From: Salinivirga sp964413185
GTDB taxonomy: Bacteria; Bacteroidota; Bacteroidia; Bacteroidales; Salinivirgaceae
DNA length: 21,104 nucleotides
Assembly (NCBI GenBank): GCA_964413185.1
Contig: CAYPSX010000046.1
Coordinates: 1 to 21,104 of the forward strand
Direction of reading: 5' to 3'
Below, piece by piece: positions 15,184 to 21,104 of the stretch. The notes under the pieces are model-generated. The model was not told where the DNA came from. It ran no database searches and saw only the letters and a program-made list of their open reading frames with translations. Numbering within the stretch: position 1 is the first letter of the stretch; each line of letters opens with the position of its first letter. The position numbers were made by a program, and so were the translations under genes.

Positions 15184-15189
15184 AAGAAA

Positions 15190-15211
15190 AACCCCGGTTT
15201 TGGCCGGGGTT
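15190..15211. terminator. Terminator between convergent regulator and repeat-protein genes
   Basis: AACCCCGG (15190-15197) and CCGGGGTT (15204-15211) form a perfect GC-rich stem with a 6-base loop. On the minus strand it runs into TTTCTTTT, making it a strong terminator for the T9SS repeat-protein gene. On the plus strand the following T tract is interrupted, so it is a weaker terminator for the regulator gene. Confidence 0.85.
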
Positions 15212-15234
15212 CAAATGTTTTTGGGAGCTTTGGT

Positions 15235-16212
15235 TTAACGTACAATCAGTTTTTCAATGTGGTTGTTATTGATAACCACGTAGTACAAGCCGCGAGAAAG
15301 GTTTTCAGTATCTTCTTCAAGTTGCATTCCTGCGTTGTAAACCTGAACTATATCGGTTGAACTGATTCCGGAAATATGCCATGCCTGACCTGCTTTTGCC
15401 GGTTGTGGGTAAATGCTGTAACTGGCTTCGTTTAGTTTTAGTGCAAATATTTTTAGTATTTCGGTTGTACCGTCAAAATCGGTTTGTTGCAGGCGAATGT
15501 AAATTTCACCATTTGCTTCGGGGATGAAATTGTAGTTGTATTCATTGGCTCTGCTGCTGTTTCCGTTTCCATCAATTTTTGCTACTTCTTCCCAGTTTTC
15601 CATGTTGGTGCTTAGCAACACTGTGAAATAATCATTGTTTATTTCTGCAGCAGTTGTCCAATTCATGTTGATTGTTTCTTTTTCTGCTTTAGCTGTTGCA
15701 AAAAGAAGCTCAACGGGAAGTGGATCGTTGTAATTGTTATTGTTTCCTGATGTAAGTGTACCTGTTCCTGAATCTACTGTTCCGGTAAATGTTCCATCGA
15801 CATTAACGGTTCCGTCTACTGTAACCGTTGCATTGCTGGCGTCTAAATCACCATCAATTTGTATAATTCCGTCTAACTGTAGGGTTGATCCGGTGGATGT
15901 TGATACGCTACCGCCTATGTCCATTGTTCCTGTGCTGTTTACTGTAAGCGTTCCGCTGTTTTTTATGTCCATGTCGCCAGTAATATTCAGTACTCCATCC
16001 AGGTTGATGGTTGCACTGTTTTTTGCTTCAATAGATGATGCATTTACAGTTACTCCAGATGGAATATTGAGCACAGAACCGTTGTTAAGTGTAATTTTAT
16101 CATACGTGACGTCAGATGAAATGGTTCTTGTTTCACTGTTGCCAAGCGTTAAATCAGCAGCAAACAAATTTACTGTTGCAATTGTGATTAGTATTGTAAG
16201 AATAATTTTCAT
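15235..16212 (-). CDS. Secreted repeat protein with T9SS sorting domain
   Basis: This 325-residue protein starts with a signal peptide (about 1-19, cleavage near FAA). Residues about 25-155 are low-complexity, rich in Ser, Thr, Gly, Asn and Asp, with repeated strand-turn units such as LDGVLNITGDMDIKNSGT and VDGTVNVDGTFTG, suggesting a beta-helix or solenoid. From PLPVELLFATA (165 onward) comes a beta-sandwich-like segment common before T9SS tails (NMNWTTAAEINNDYFTVLLS). The end (about 265-325, YSIYPQPAKAG to HIEKLIVR) is a type A T9SS sorting domain. It is therefore expected on the cell surface or in the medium. No enzyme motif is seen; a structural or adhesive role is a guess. It is monocistronic, with its own terminator. 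Confidence 0.85.
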   Translation of the reverse strand: MKIILTILITIATVNLFAADLTLGNSETRTISSDVTYDKITLNNGSVLNIPSGVTVNASSIEAKNSATINLDGVLNITGDMDIKNSGTLTVNSTGTMDIGGSVSTSTGSTLQLDGIIQIDGDLDASNATVTVDGTVNVDGTFTGTVDSGTGTLTSGNNNNYNDPLPVELLFATAKAEKETINMNWTTAAEINNDYFTVLLSTNMENWEEVAKIDGNGNSSRANEYNYNFIPEANGEIYIRLQQTDFDGTTEILKIFALKLNEASYSIYPQPAKAGQAWHISGISSTDIVQVYNAGMQLEEDTENLSRGLYYVVINNNHIEKLIVR

Positions 16213-16549
16213 TTTTTTATAATTTGATTCTGTATGGTTAAACTATTATTGTACCGAAAAGTTTGCTTTAGTTACCCGGTTTTGACGAATCGATTGTAGT
16301 AACGGGTAAGTGGTTTGTTTTGAATGAAAATTATCCGGGTTTTACCTGGATTTTTAGTTAAGATTTTATTAACAGAAATTAAATAAATGTCAGTAAGATA
16401 GCTTTTTAGGGTGCTTATACATGTTTGTACTGGCATGGATGGGAAAGTTTCAATTTCTTTTTGATGTTTATATCATTGTTAGGAACTTTTTTTGCAAAAA
16501 AAACGCCACCTCCAGCATAGAAGCAGCGTTTTTTGAATCAACGTTGTGT
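16213..16549. other. Intergenic region with clustered inverted repeats
   Basis: This 337-base gap holds no gene. It contains TTACCCG (16272-16278) inverted against CGGGTAA (16303-16309), and a hairpin ATCCGGGT-TTT-ACCTGGAT (16333-16351, one G-T wobble) followed by T residues. All four arms share an ACCCGG-like core, so they may be operator sites for the downstream T9SS repeat-protein gene, or the second hairpin may be a weak terminator. The peptidase terminator lies at 16496-16534. I see nothing else. Confidence 0.5.
16496..16534 (-). terminator. Terminator after the M16 peptidase operon
   Basis: AAAAAACGC (16498-16506) pairs with GCGTTTTTT (16526-16534). On the minus strand the stem ends in a run of eight T residues, 16 bases beyond the stop of the M16 lipoprotein gene. 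The loop is large (19 bases) and the GC core short, but the position and T tract support a terminator. Confidence 0.7.
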
Positions 16550-18631
16550 TTATTTTGTAAACAGGCTGTTAGGTACGTCTACATTTACTTTTATCTCTTT
16601 TATTTCCAGCTCCATAGGTTGGGGAGCCATGTTATTTTTCATTACAATTTTGTGCGGGAACTTGACACCGTTTACCGATTTGTAATCTTTAAATAGTTGT
16701 GTTTGATCGACAGAGCCCTGCGGTGTTTCTTTTGATGATTTGGTCATGATTTTCAGACCCGAATTTACATCGTAATAGTCGAACTGAACATCACCGGCCG
16801 GGTTGGTTACTTTTATTTTGTAGGCTTCGTTGCCGTCAACGGTTTCTGTTCCGGCCAGGTCAAGTTTGTAACCAAGTTCATCGTATTTTAGTTCGGTGTT
16901 CATGGTTCCTTCGTACTTGAGCGATTCCAGATCGTCGCCGGTTATCTCTTTTTCGCCTTGCATGCCCGAAATGAAACCTTTTTCTCCGTCAAATACTTGT
17001 TTTTGAACGACCATGTCGTTCATTTTTGTTTCGTTGATGAATTTGTTGGGGGCTTTGTTTGTCATTTCCATGACAATTTTACGTCCCTGCATTTCCATTT
17101 CAGCTGTTTGTTTTATAGTTTTTATGGTTTGCAGCTTTGATTTTCCGCCAATGGCATCAATGTATTTGTTTACAACATCTTCGGCGGTTAGGTCTGCGGG
17201 AGCCGTATTTTTATCTTCTACTTCATTTCCCCATACATCAAAAAATTGAACTTTACCATCGCTGTCGAATCGTTTCAGTGTTTTTTTCAACGTTGTTTTA
17301 TCGCCTGCCACAACGATGTAAGCGTTCTCCGGCTTGATGTATTTTTTGGCCATTTCCAAAACTTCATCTTTGGTTACGGCATTTAATTTTTTTAGGTATG
17401 TAGTGTAATAATCTTTGGGCAGATTGTAGCGCTCAATATTCAATGCAAATCTTGCAATGGTTTCGGACGATTCCATTGCGCGTGCAAATCCACCGGTATT
17501 TACCTGTTTTACGAGGTTGAGGTGCTCTTCGGTAACTTTTTCGTCGATCATGCGCTGCATTTCGTAAAGGAATTCATGAACAGCACTGTCTGTAACGTCT
17601 GTTCCTACTTCGGCTCCGGCGTTAAAATAACCGACCAGCTCATCTTTTGAGATTTGCGAGCGGGCGCCATACGTGTAGCCCTTATCTTCCCGTATATTTT
17701 TCATTAAGCGGCCTGAAAATACGCCACCACCCAAAATTTCGTTCATTACTTTTGAAGGAATAGCATCTTCGCTTCCGGGCTCGATGTCAATCGGATAGGT
17801 TATTTTGATAACAGACTGAACTGCTCCGTCTTTGTTGGAAATGCAAACCTGGTTTCCTTTTGGTGGCTCGGGTGTTTCATACTTGTGTTCGGGAACATCT
17901 GCTTTTTCCCAGGTGCCAAAGTATTTTTTGGCCAGTTTTTCTGCTTTCTCTTTGTCGATGTCGCCTACAATAACTAAATAAGCTTTATTGGGCTTAAAGT
18001 ATGTGTTGTAATGATTTACGCAAAGATCGCGGGTGATGTTCTTTACGGTTTCCTGTGTGGTTAATTCACCATAAGGATGGTCTTTTCCATAGCGCATAAC
18101 TTTAGCCAAATTGGATGCCATTGTGTTTGGATCGGTTTCGGCTGTTGAAAGTCCTGATGATGTGCGTTTGATGTATTTGTCGACTTCTTCTTCGGGGAAA
18201 GTCGGGTTCAATGCCACATCGGCCAGTAATTCGAGAAATTTTTCTGTATATTCGGACAGTGTCATTCCAAAAATTCCGTTTTTGTTTGTGTTCATGCTGG
18301 CACCCAGAAAATCAATTTCTTCATCAATTTCAGCTTTTGAACGGTTTTTGGTGCCGTTGCGCAACAGGCTTCCGGTTGCTTCTACATATCCTGCAGCATC
18401 TTTTTCAAGTACGGGGTCGTTTTCAAATGCCAGTTGAAATGTTACTCTGGGCATTTTGTGGTTTTCCACAATAATAACTTTTAATCCGTTATCCAGCTCA
18501 ATTGTTTGTGGCGTTTCCATTTTTATTTCCGGAGCCGGGCCGGCTTCGGGGCGTTTGCTTCTGTCTAGTTGGCAGGCATTTATGCCAATTAGCAATAAGA
18601 GTGCGGTAAATATTATTGGAATATTTTTCAT
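16550..18631 (-). CDS. M16 family non-catalytic (R/Y) subunit lipoprotein with fused C-terminal domain
   Basis: This 693-residue protein has a lipobox (GINAC, Cys20) and two M16 domains (about 40-245 and 260-455). Aligning GYVEATGSLLRNGTKN with the partner's GFAHFFEHLMFEGTKN shows that the HxxEH residues are replaced by Glu84, Gly87 and Ser88, so it cannot bind the catalytic zinc. It retains the R/Y motif in REDKGYTYGARS (Arg314, Tyr321), which in two-subunit M16B enzymes is supplied by the inactive partner. A further region of about 210 residues (about 480-693) follows, starting EDVVNKYIDAIGGKSKLQ, that resembles periplasmic LolA-like lipoprotein-binding folds and is unusual for plain M16 subunits. 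The gene begins 11 bases after the catalytic subunit gene, so the two are co-expressed and likely form a membrane-anchored heterodimer. Confidence 0.92.
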   Translation of the reverse strand: MKNIPIIFTALLLLIGINACQLDRSKRPEAGPAPEIKMETPQTIELDNGLKVIIVENHKMPRVTFQLAFENDPVLEKDAAGYVEATGSLLRNGTKNRSKAEIDEEIDFLGASMNTNKNGIFGMTLSEYTEKFLELLADVALNPTFPEEEVDKYIKRTSSGLSTAETDPNTMASNLAKVMRYGKDHPYGELTTQETVKNITRDLCVNHYNTYFKPNKAYLVIVGDIDKEKAEKLAKKYFGTWEKADVPEHKYETPEPPKGNQVCISNKDGAVQSVIKITYPIDIEPGSEDAIPSKVMNEILGGGVFSGRLMKNIREDKGYTYGARSQISKDELVGYFNAGAEVGTDVTDSAVHEFLYEMQRMIDEKVTEEHLNLVKQVNTGGFARAMESSETIARFALNIERYNLPKDYYTTYLKKLNAVTKDEVLEMAKKYIKPENAYIVVAGDKTTLKKTLKRFDSDGKVQFFDVWGNEVEDKNTAPADLTAEDVVNKYIDAIGGKSKLQTIKTIKQTAEMEMQGRKIVMEMTNKAPNKFINETKMNDMVVQKQVFDGEKGFISGMQGEKEITGDDLESLKYEGTMNTELKYDELGYKLDLAGTETVDGNEAYKIKVTNPAGDVQFDYYDVNSGLKIMTKSSKETPQGSVDQTQLFKDYKSVNGVKFPHKIVMKNNMAPQPMELEIKEIKVNVDVPNSLFTK

Positions 18632-18642
18632 TTTTCAGGTGT

Positions 18643-19971
18643 TTATTTGTTTTGCGATTCAGGTAAATAGTATAGAACTACGCGGTTATCTTTAGTCAAA
18701 TATTTGTTGGCAGCTGCTTTAATGTCTTCTTTTGTAACGGCCATGTAATTATCTATTTCGGTGTTCACCAAATCAGCGTTCTGGAAATAGGTATAATTGC
18801 GTGCTAATGCGTTTGCGCGGCCAGCTAAGCGGGCTGTGCGGTTCACAAACTGGCTTTTTACCTGGTTTTTGAGTTTCTGGAACTCACGGTCGTCTATTTT
18901 TCCATTTTTAACAGCAGCAATTTCAGCGTTCATCGCTTTTTCTAATTTTTGTGGGTCAATACCCATGTTGGGTAAGGCAAATGTGAGTGCAACTGATGGA
19001 TGCTCAAACGGCATGGGGAAGAGATTTACGACCATGGCGAGTTGTTTTTCATCTACCAGCTTTTTGTGTAAGCGTGAACTTTGACCACCTGAAAGCATTT
19101 TGGCCAATAAATCTACAGCGTAATAATCATCAGCTCCGTATGCGGGTGTGCGGTATGCCTGGATAATGGCAGGAAGCTGTATTTGATCGAAAACGGTGTC
19201 TCTTATTTCGCCGCCCAATGGGGGTTCGTTGGGTTCGGGACGGCGTATTTCTTTTGTTCCTTTCGGGATGCTGCTGTAGTATTTGTCTACATATTTTTTT
19301 GCTTCGGCTTTTTCAAAATCGCCTGCAATAACTAAAACAGCATTGTTAGGCACATAAAACATGTCATAAAACTCCTGAAACTCGTGGTCTTCGGCAGCAC
19401 GAATGTGCTCTTCGTCGCCAATTGTAGTCCAACGATAAGGGTGCTCTTTAAATGCCCGCTTCATGGTTTGGATTAATATGTCGCCATATGGGCGGTTATC
19501 ATAGCGTTGCTTTTTTTCTTCAATAACCACCTTTTTTTGTGTAGCAATGCCTGCGGAGTCTACTTTTGCATGGAGCATGCGTTCTGCCTCCAGCCATAAG
19601 CCCAGTTCGAGCTGGTTCGATGGCAATATTTCGTAATAATACGTACGGTCGTTACTGGTACTGGCATTGAGTGTTCCGCCGGCTTTTTCTACTATTTCAG
19701 AGTATTCGTGGCGGTCGATGTTTTTTGTGCCTTCAAACATCAGGTGTTCAAAAAAGTGGGCAAATCCGGTGCGATCGGGTGTTTCGTTTTTCGATCCTAC
19801 GTGGTACATTACACTAACCGAAACAATCGGGGTGCTATGGTCCTGGTGTAATATTACGTGAAGTCCGTTATCGAGCGTATATTCCTCGAATTCAATTTTG
19901 TCTGAACCCGCTAAAGCTATCATTCCGGGTACAAACAAAAGGGTTAATAATCCTAACAATTTTTGTCGCAT
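18643..19971 (-). CDS. M16 family zinc metallopeptidase, catalytic subunit
   Basis: This 442-residue protein has a signal peptide (about 1-21) and two M16 domains. The inverted zinc motif HFFEH is at 72-76 (His72, Glu75 base, His76), and the third zinc ligand lies in VVIEEKKQRYDN (Glu151 or Glu152). The second domain (about 205-420) lacks the R/Y motif, which is present in the neighbouring subunit, so the two together make one complete active site. The protein acts in the periplasm or at the membrane, probably degrading peptides; the substrate is unknown. It lies 27 bases after a small HTH gene with no terminator between, and 11 bases before its partner gene, suggesting a four-gene transcript starting upstream of the DUF2975 gene. 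Confidence 0.95.
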   Translation of the reverse strand: MRQKLLGLLTLLFVPGMIALAGSDKIEFEEYTLDNGLHVILHQDHSTPIVSVSVMYHVGSKNETPDRTGFAHFFEHLMFEGTKNIDRHEYSEIVEKAGGTLNASTSNDRTYYYEILPSNQLELGLWLEAERMLHAKVDSAGIATQKKVVIEEKKQRYDNRPYGDILIQTMKRAFKEHPYRWTTIGDEEHIRAAEDHEFQEFYDMFYVPNNAVLVIAGDFEKAEAKKYVDKYYSSIPKGTKEIRRPEPNEPPLGGEIRDTVFDQIQLPAIIQAYRTPAYGADDYYAVDLLAKMLSGGQSSRLHKKLVDEKQLAMVVNLFPMPFEHPSVALTFALPNMGIDPQKLEKAMNAEIAAVKNGKIDDREFQKLKNQVKSQFVNRTARLAGRANALARNYTYFQNADLVNTEIDNYMAVTKEDIKAAANKYLTKDNRVVLYYLPESQNK

Positions 19972-19998
19972 AATTTTAATTTTAATTCATTAATGTAA

Positions 19999-20226
19999 TT
20001 AATTTTCACTAGAGCTTTTTGTATCTTGTATATAATCGAGTATGTCGCCGGGTTTACAATCCAGCTCGCGGCAAATGGCTTCTAAAGTAGAAAAACGTAT
20101 AGCTTTTGCTTTACCACTTTTCAAAATACTCAAATTGGCTATGCTGATATTTACTTTTTCGGATAATTCCGAAAGCTTCATCTTTCGCTTAGCCAGCATT
20201 ACATCGAGATTTGTAATTATTGCCAT
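19999..20226 (-). CDS. Small Cro/C1-type helix-turn-helix regulator (YozG-like)
   Basis: This 75-residue protein is nearly all a helix-turn-helix domain of the Cro/C1 (XRE) type: KLSELSEKVNISIANLSILK (17-36) spans the DNA-binding helices, followed by FSTLEAICRELDCKPGDILDY (45-65), typical of the YozG-like small regulators. Such proteins are commonly encoded next to DUF2975 membrane proteins, as here, where the gene starts 8 bases after the DUF2975 gene ends. It may repress or activate its own operon; the inverted repeats upstream of the DUF2975 gene are candidate sites. Length is normal for the family. Confidence 0.93.
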   Translation of the reverse strand: MAIITNLDVMLAKRKMKLSELSEKVNISIANLSILKSGKAKAIRFSTLEAICRELDCKPGDILDYIQDTKSSSEN

Positions 20227-20234
20227 TTGATCGT

Positions 20235-20867
20235 TTATACGGTTAGTTCGTTTTCTTTTTTAAGTTCTGTACCCAGGCGGAATATTTCAGCTAAAGCCAG
20301 AATAACCAGCCCCCAAAGTAAAGCCATTACAATATTCCAGTTGAATCGCAACTCCACAGCTTTTTGCCCCAGCTCAATGGTTTTTATGAAATAATTTGTG
20401 ATGAAATGAAATGAGAGTTGCCAGGCCGACCATATAAAAAATGCCACAGAAACCCGCCTGATGTTTTTTACATAACTCATTTTGAACGGGTAATCGTTTC
20501 TTGAATGTGTACGCATCGACTTGAAAATAAACCAAAGTTGAAACACGCCATAAAAGCTGATTAAGAAGAGACCCAAAAAATGAACCTGTGCATATACAAT
20601 AAACCAGCGTGGCGCTTCAGATATCAGTAGCGTTATATCTGCAACCGAAGCTGTTCCTGTTACGTTGTCACCGTGCATTGTGATTAAATCCATCGTGTAT
20701 TCCAGGGTAATGGGTAAGTCAACCGGCACTATTACAAGATTTTGAAAACCGGAAAACACCATCAAAATCAAATAAGCCACAATGGAAACCATGGAAATTA
20801 AAAGCAGTGCCGAGAGTAATAAATAAATACTGCTTATAAGTCGTTGGTATTTTTTGCTGTTAGACAT
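20235..20867 (-). CDS. DUF2975 family membrane protein
   Basis: This 210-residue protein has four predicted membrane helices (about 11-38, 88-115, 137-161 and 176-198) with a periplasmic loop at about 40-86. The segment NDYPFKMSYVKNIRRVS between helices 2 and 3 fits the DUF2975 pattern, and the paired small HTH gene 8 bases downstream is the usual partner of that family. Molecular function is unknown; a membrane-sensing role coupled to the HTH protein is a common suggestion and remains inference. It heads the minus-strand gene run that continues into the M16 peptidases. The start at 20867 is supported by a -7-like box 50 bases upstream. Confidence 0.88.
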   Translation of the reverse strand: MSNSKKYQRLISSIYLLLSALLLISMVSIVAYLILMVFSGFQNLVIVPVDLPITLEYTMDLITMHGDNVTGTASVADITLLISEAPRWFIVYAQVHFLGLFLISFYGVFQLWFIFKSMRTHSRNDYPFKMSYVKNIRRVSVAFFIWSAWQLSFHFITNYFIKTIELGQKAVELRFNWNIVMALLWGLVILALAEIFRLGTELKKENELTV

Positions 20868-20916
20868 CTGTATATGTGAATGGTTATGTTGTGTTTTATT
20901 TTGATGTTGAATATCG

Positions 20917-20925
20917 ACAAAGATA
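20917..20925 (-). promoter_or_regulatory. Putative -7 box for the DUF2975/HTH/M16 operon
   Basis: On the minus strand this reads TATCTTTGT, an exact match to TAnnTTTG plus a pyrimidine, 50 bases before the DUF2975 start codon. It is flanked by a perfect 6-bp inverted pair, TATCGA (20912-20917) and TCGATA (20942-20947). No TTTG -33 box is evident. Confidence 0.45.
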
Positions 20926-20962
20926 CAATTTTTATTGAATTTCGATAATAATTATATGTTTT

Positions 20963-20982
20963 ATTGAGCGGAATCGCTCAAT
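20963..20982. repeat. Perfect 8-bp palindrome upstream of the DUF2975 operon
   Basis: ATTGAGCG (20963-20970) and CGCTCAAT (20975-20982) are exact reverse complements with a 4-base spacer. On the minus strand the repeat is not followed by a T tract, so it is a poor terminator in that direction. Lying about 47 bases upstream of the -7 box, it may be an operator, or a terminator for the gene beyond the right edge. Confidence 0.6.
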
Positions 20983-21104
20983 TTGGGTTAAATTTATTTT
21001 AGGTAGATATTTTGGAGCATTATTATAGGCACTATTTAGAGATTAACGGGCAGGGCAATCGCGTTTAAATTTTGAGTATTTTTTCTCTTAACTCCTGATC
21101 CATT

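Larger units (their letters stand above)
20868..21104. other. Right-edge non-coding region, possible 3' end of an off-window gene
   Basis: This 237-base stretch holds the promoter and palindrome listed separately. Two minus-strand frames stay open to the right edge, ending at stops 21036-21038 and 21065-21067; either could be the tail of a gene beyond the window, but 12-22 residues are too few to judge. No terminator separates that edge from the DUF2975 gene except possibly the palindrome at 20963-20982. Confidence 0.4.

Noticed and set aside
15734..16222. 162-residue plus-strand reading frame
   Set aside because: It is antisense to the repetitive T9SS protein gene; its Val/Pro/Ser-rich composition is the complement of the repeats, with no family features.
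1..21104. CRISPR array, tRNA, rRNA, transposase or phage genes
   Set aside because: No regularly spaced direct repeats, cloverleaf-like segments, rRNA signatures or mobile-element proteins were seen on reading both strands.

Overview
The window reads as chromosomal DNA of a Bacteroidota bacterium, most likely an anaerobic or facultative member of the Bacteroidales/Marinilabiliales type. The evidence is low GC content, a TonB-dependent receptor with an N-terminal carboxypeptidase-regulatory-like domain, two proteins with C-terminal type IX secretion (T9SS) sorting domains, many lipoproteins, and repeated matches to the Bacteroidetes -7 promoter box TAnnTTTG. The genus assignment is inference. 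No rRNA, tRNA, CRISPR array, prophage or transposase gene was seen.

Layout. Positions 1-417 are non-coding and hold a short perfect inverted repeat, a strong orphan intrinsic terminator and a putative promoter. A soluble three-PAS histidine kinase (418-2457, +) follows. It converges, across a shared terminator, on a two-gene minus-strand unit: TonB-dependent receptor, then a lipoprotein built of four related repeats (6343-2540). The 489-base gap 6344-6832 holds tandem promoter-like boxes for the receptor and a ~152-bp MITE-like palindromic element with perfect 13-bp terminal inverted repeats. Next comes a plus-strand pair: a secreted Asp-box beta-propeller protein with a T9SS tail and a TraB/GumN lipoprotein (6833-10428). 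A bidirectional terminator separates it from an unrecognised membrane-anchored lipoprotein (11556-10489, -).

Region 11701-15183 is a nitrosative-stress module. It contains a class I hybrid cluster protein (hcp) and an iron-sulfur protein, both on the minus strand, and a divergent Crp/Fnr-family regulator. A 16-bp dyad lies between two divergent -7 boxes in the gap between the iron-sulfur gene and the regulator, and is the likely operator for both. Beyond it lies a T9SS-tailed repeat protein (16212-15235, -).

The right end (20867-16550, all minus strand, gaps of 8, 26 and 11 bases) looks like one transcription unit: a DUF2975 membrane protein, its usual small HTH partner, then a pair of M16 peptidases. 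In that pair one subunit has the zinc motif and the other has the R/Y motif plus a fused C-terminal domain.

Most genes belong to known families. The less explained items are the MITE-like element, the divergent operator, the four-repeat lipoprotein, the clustered ACCCGG-type repeats at 16272-16351, and the terminator at 262-300 with no gene before it. I found no clear evidence of an entirely new system.
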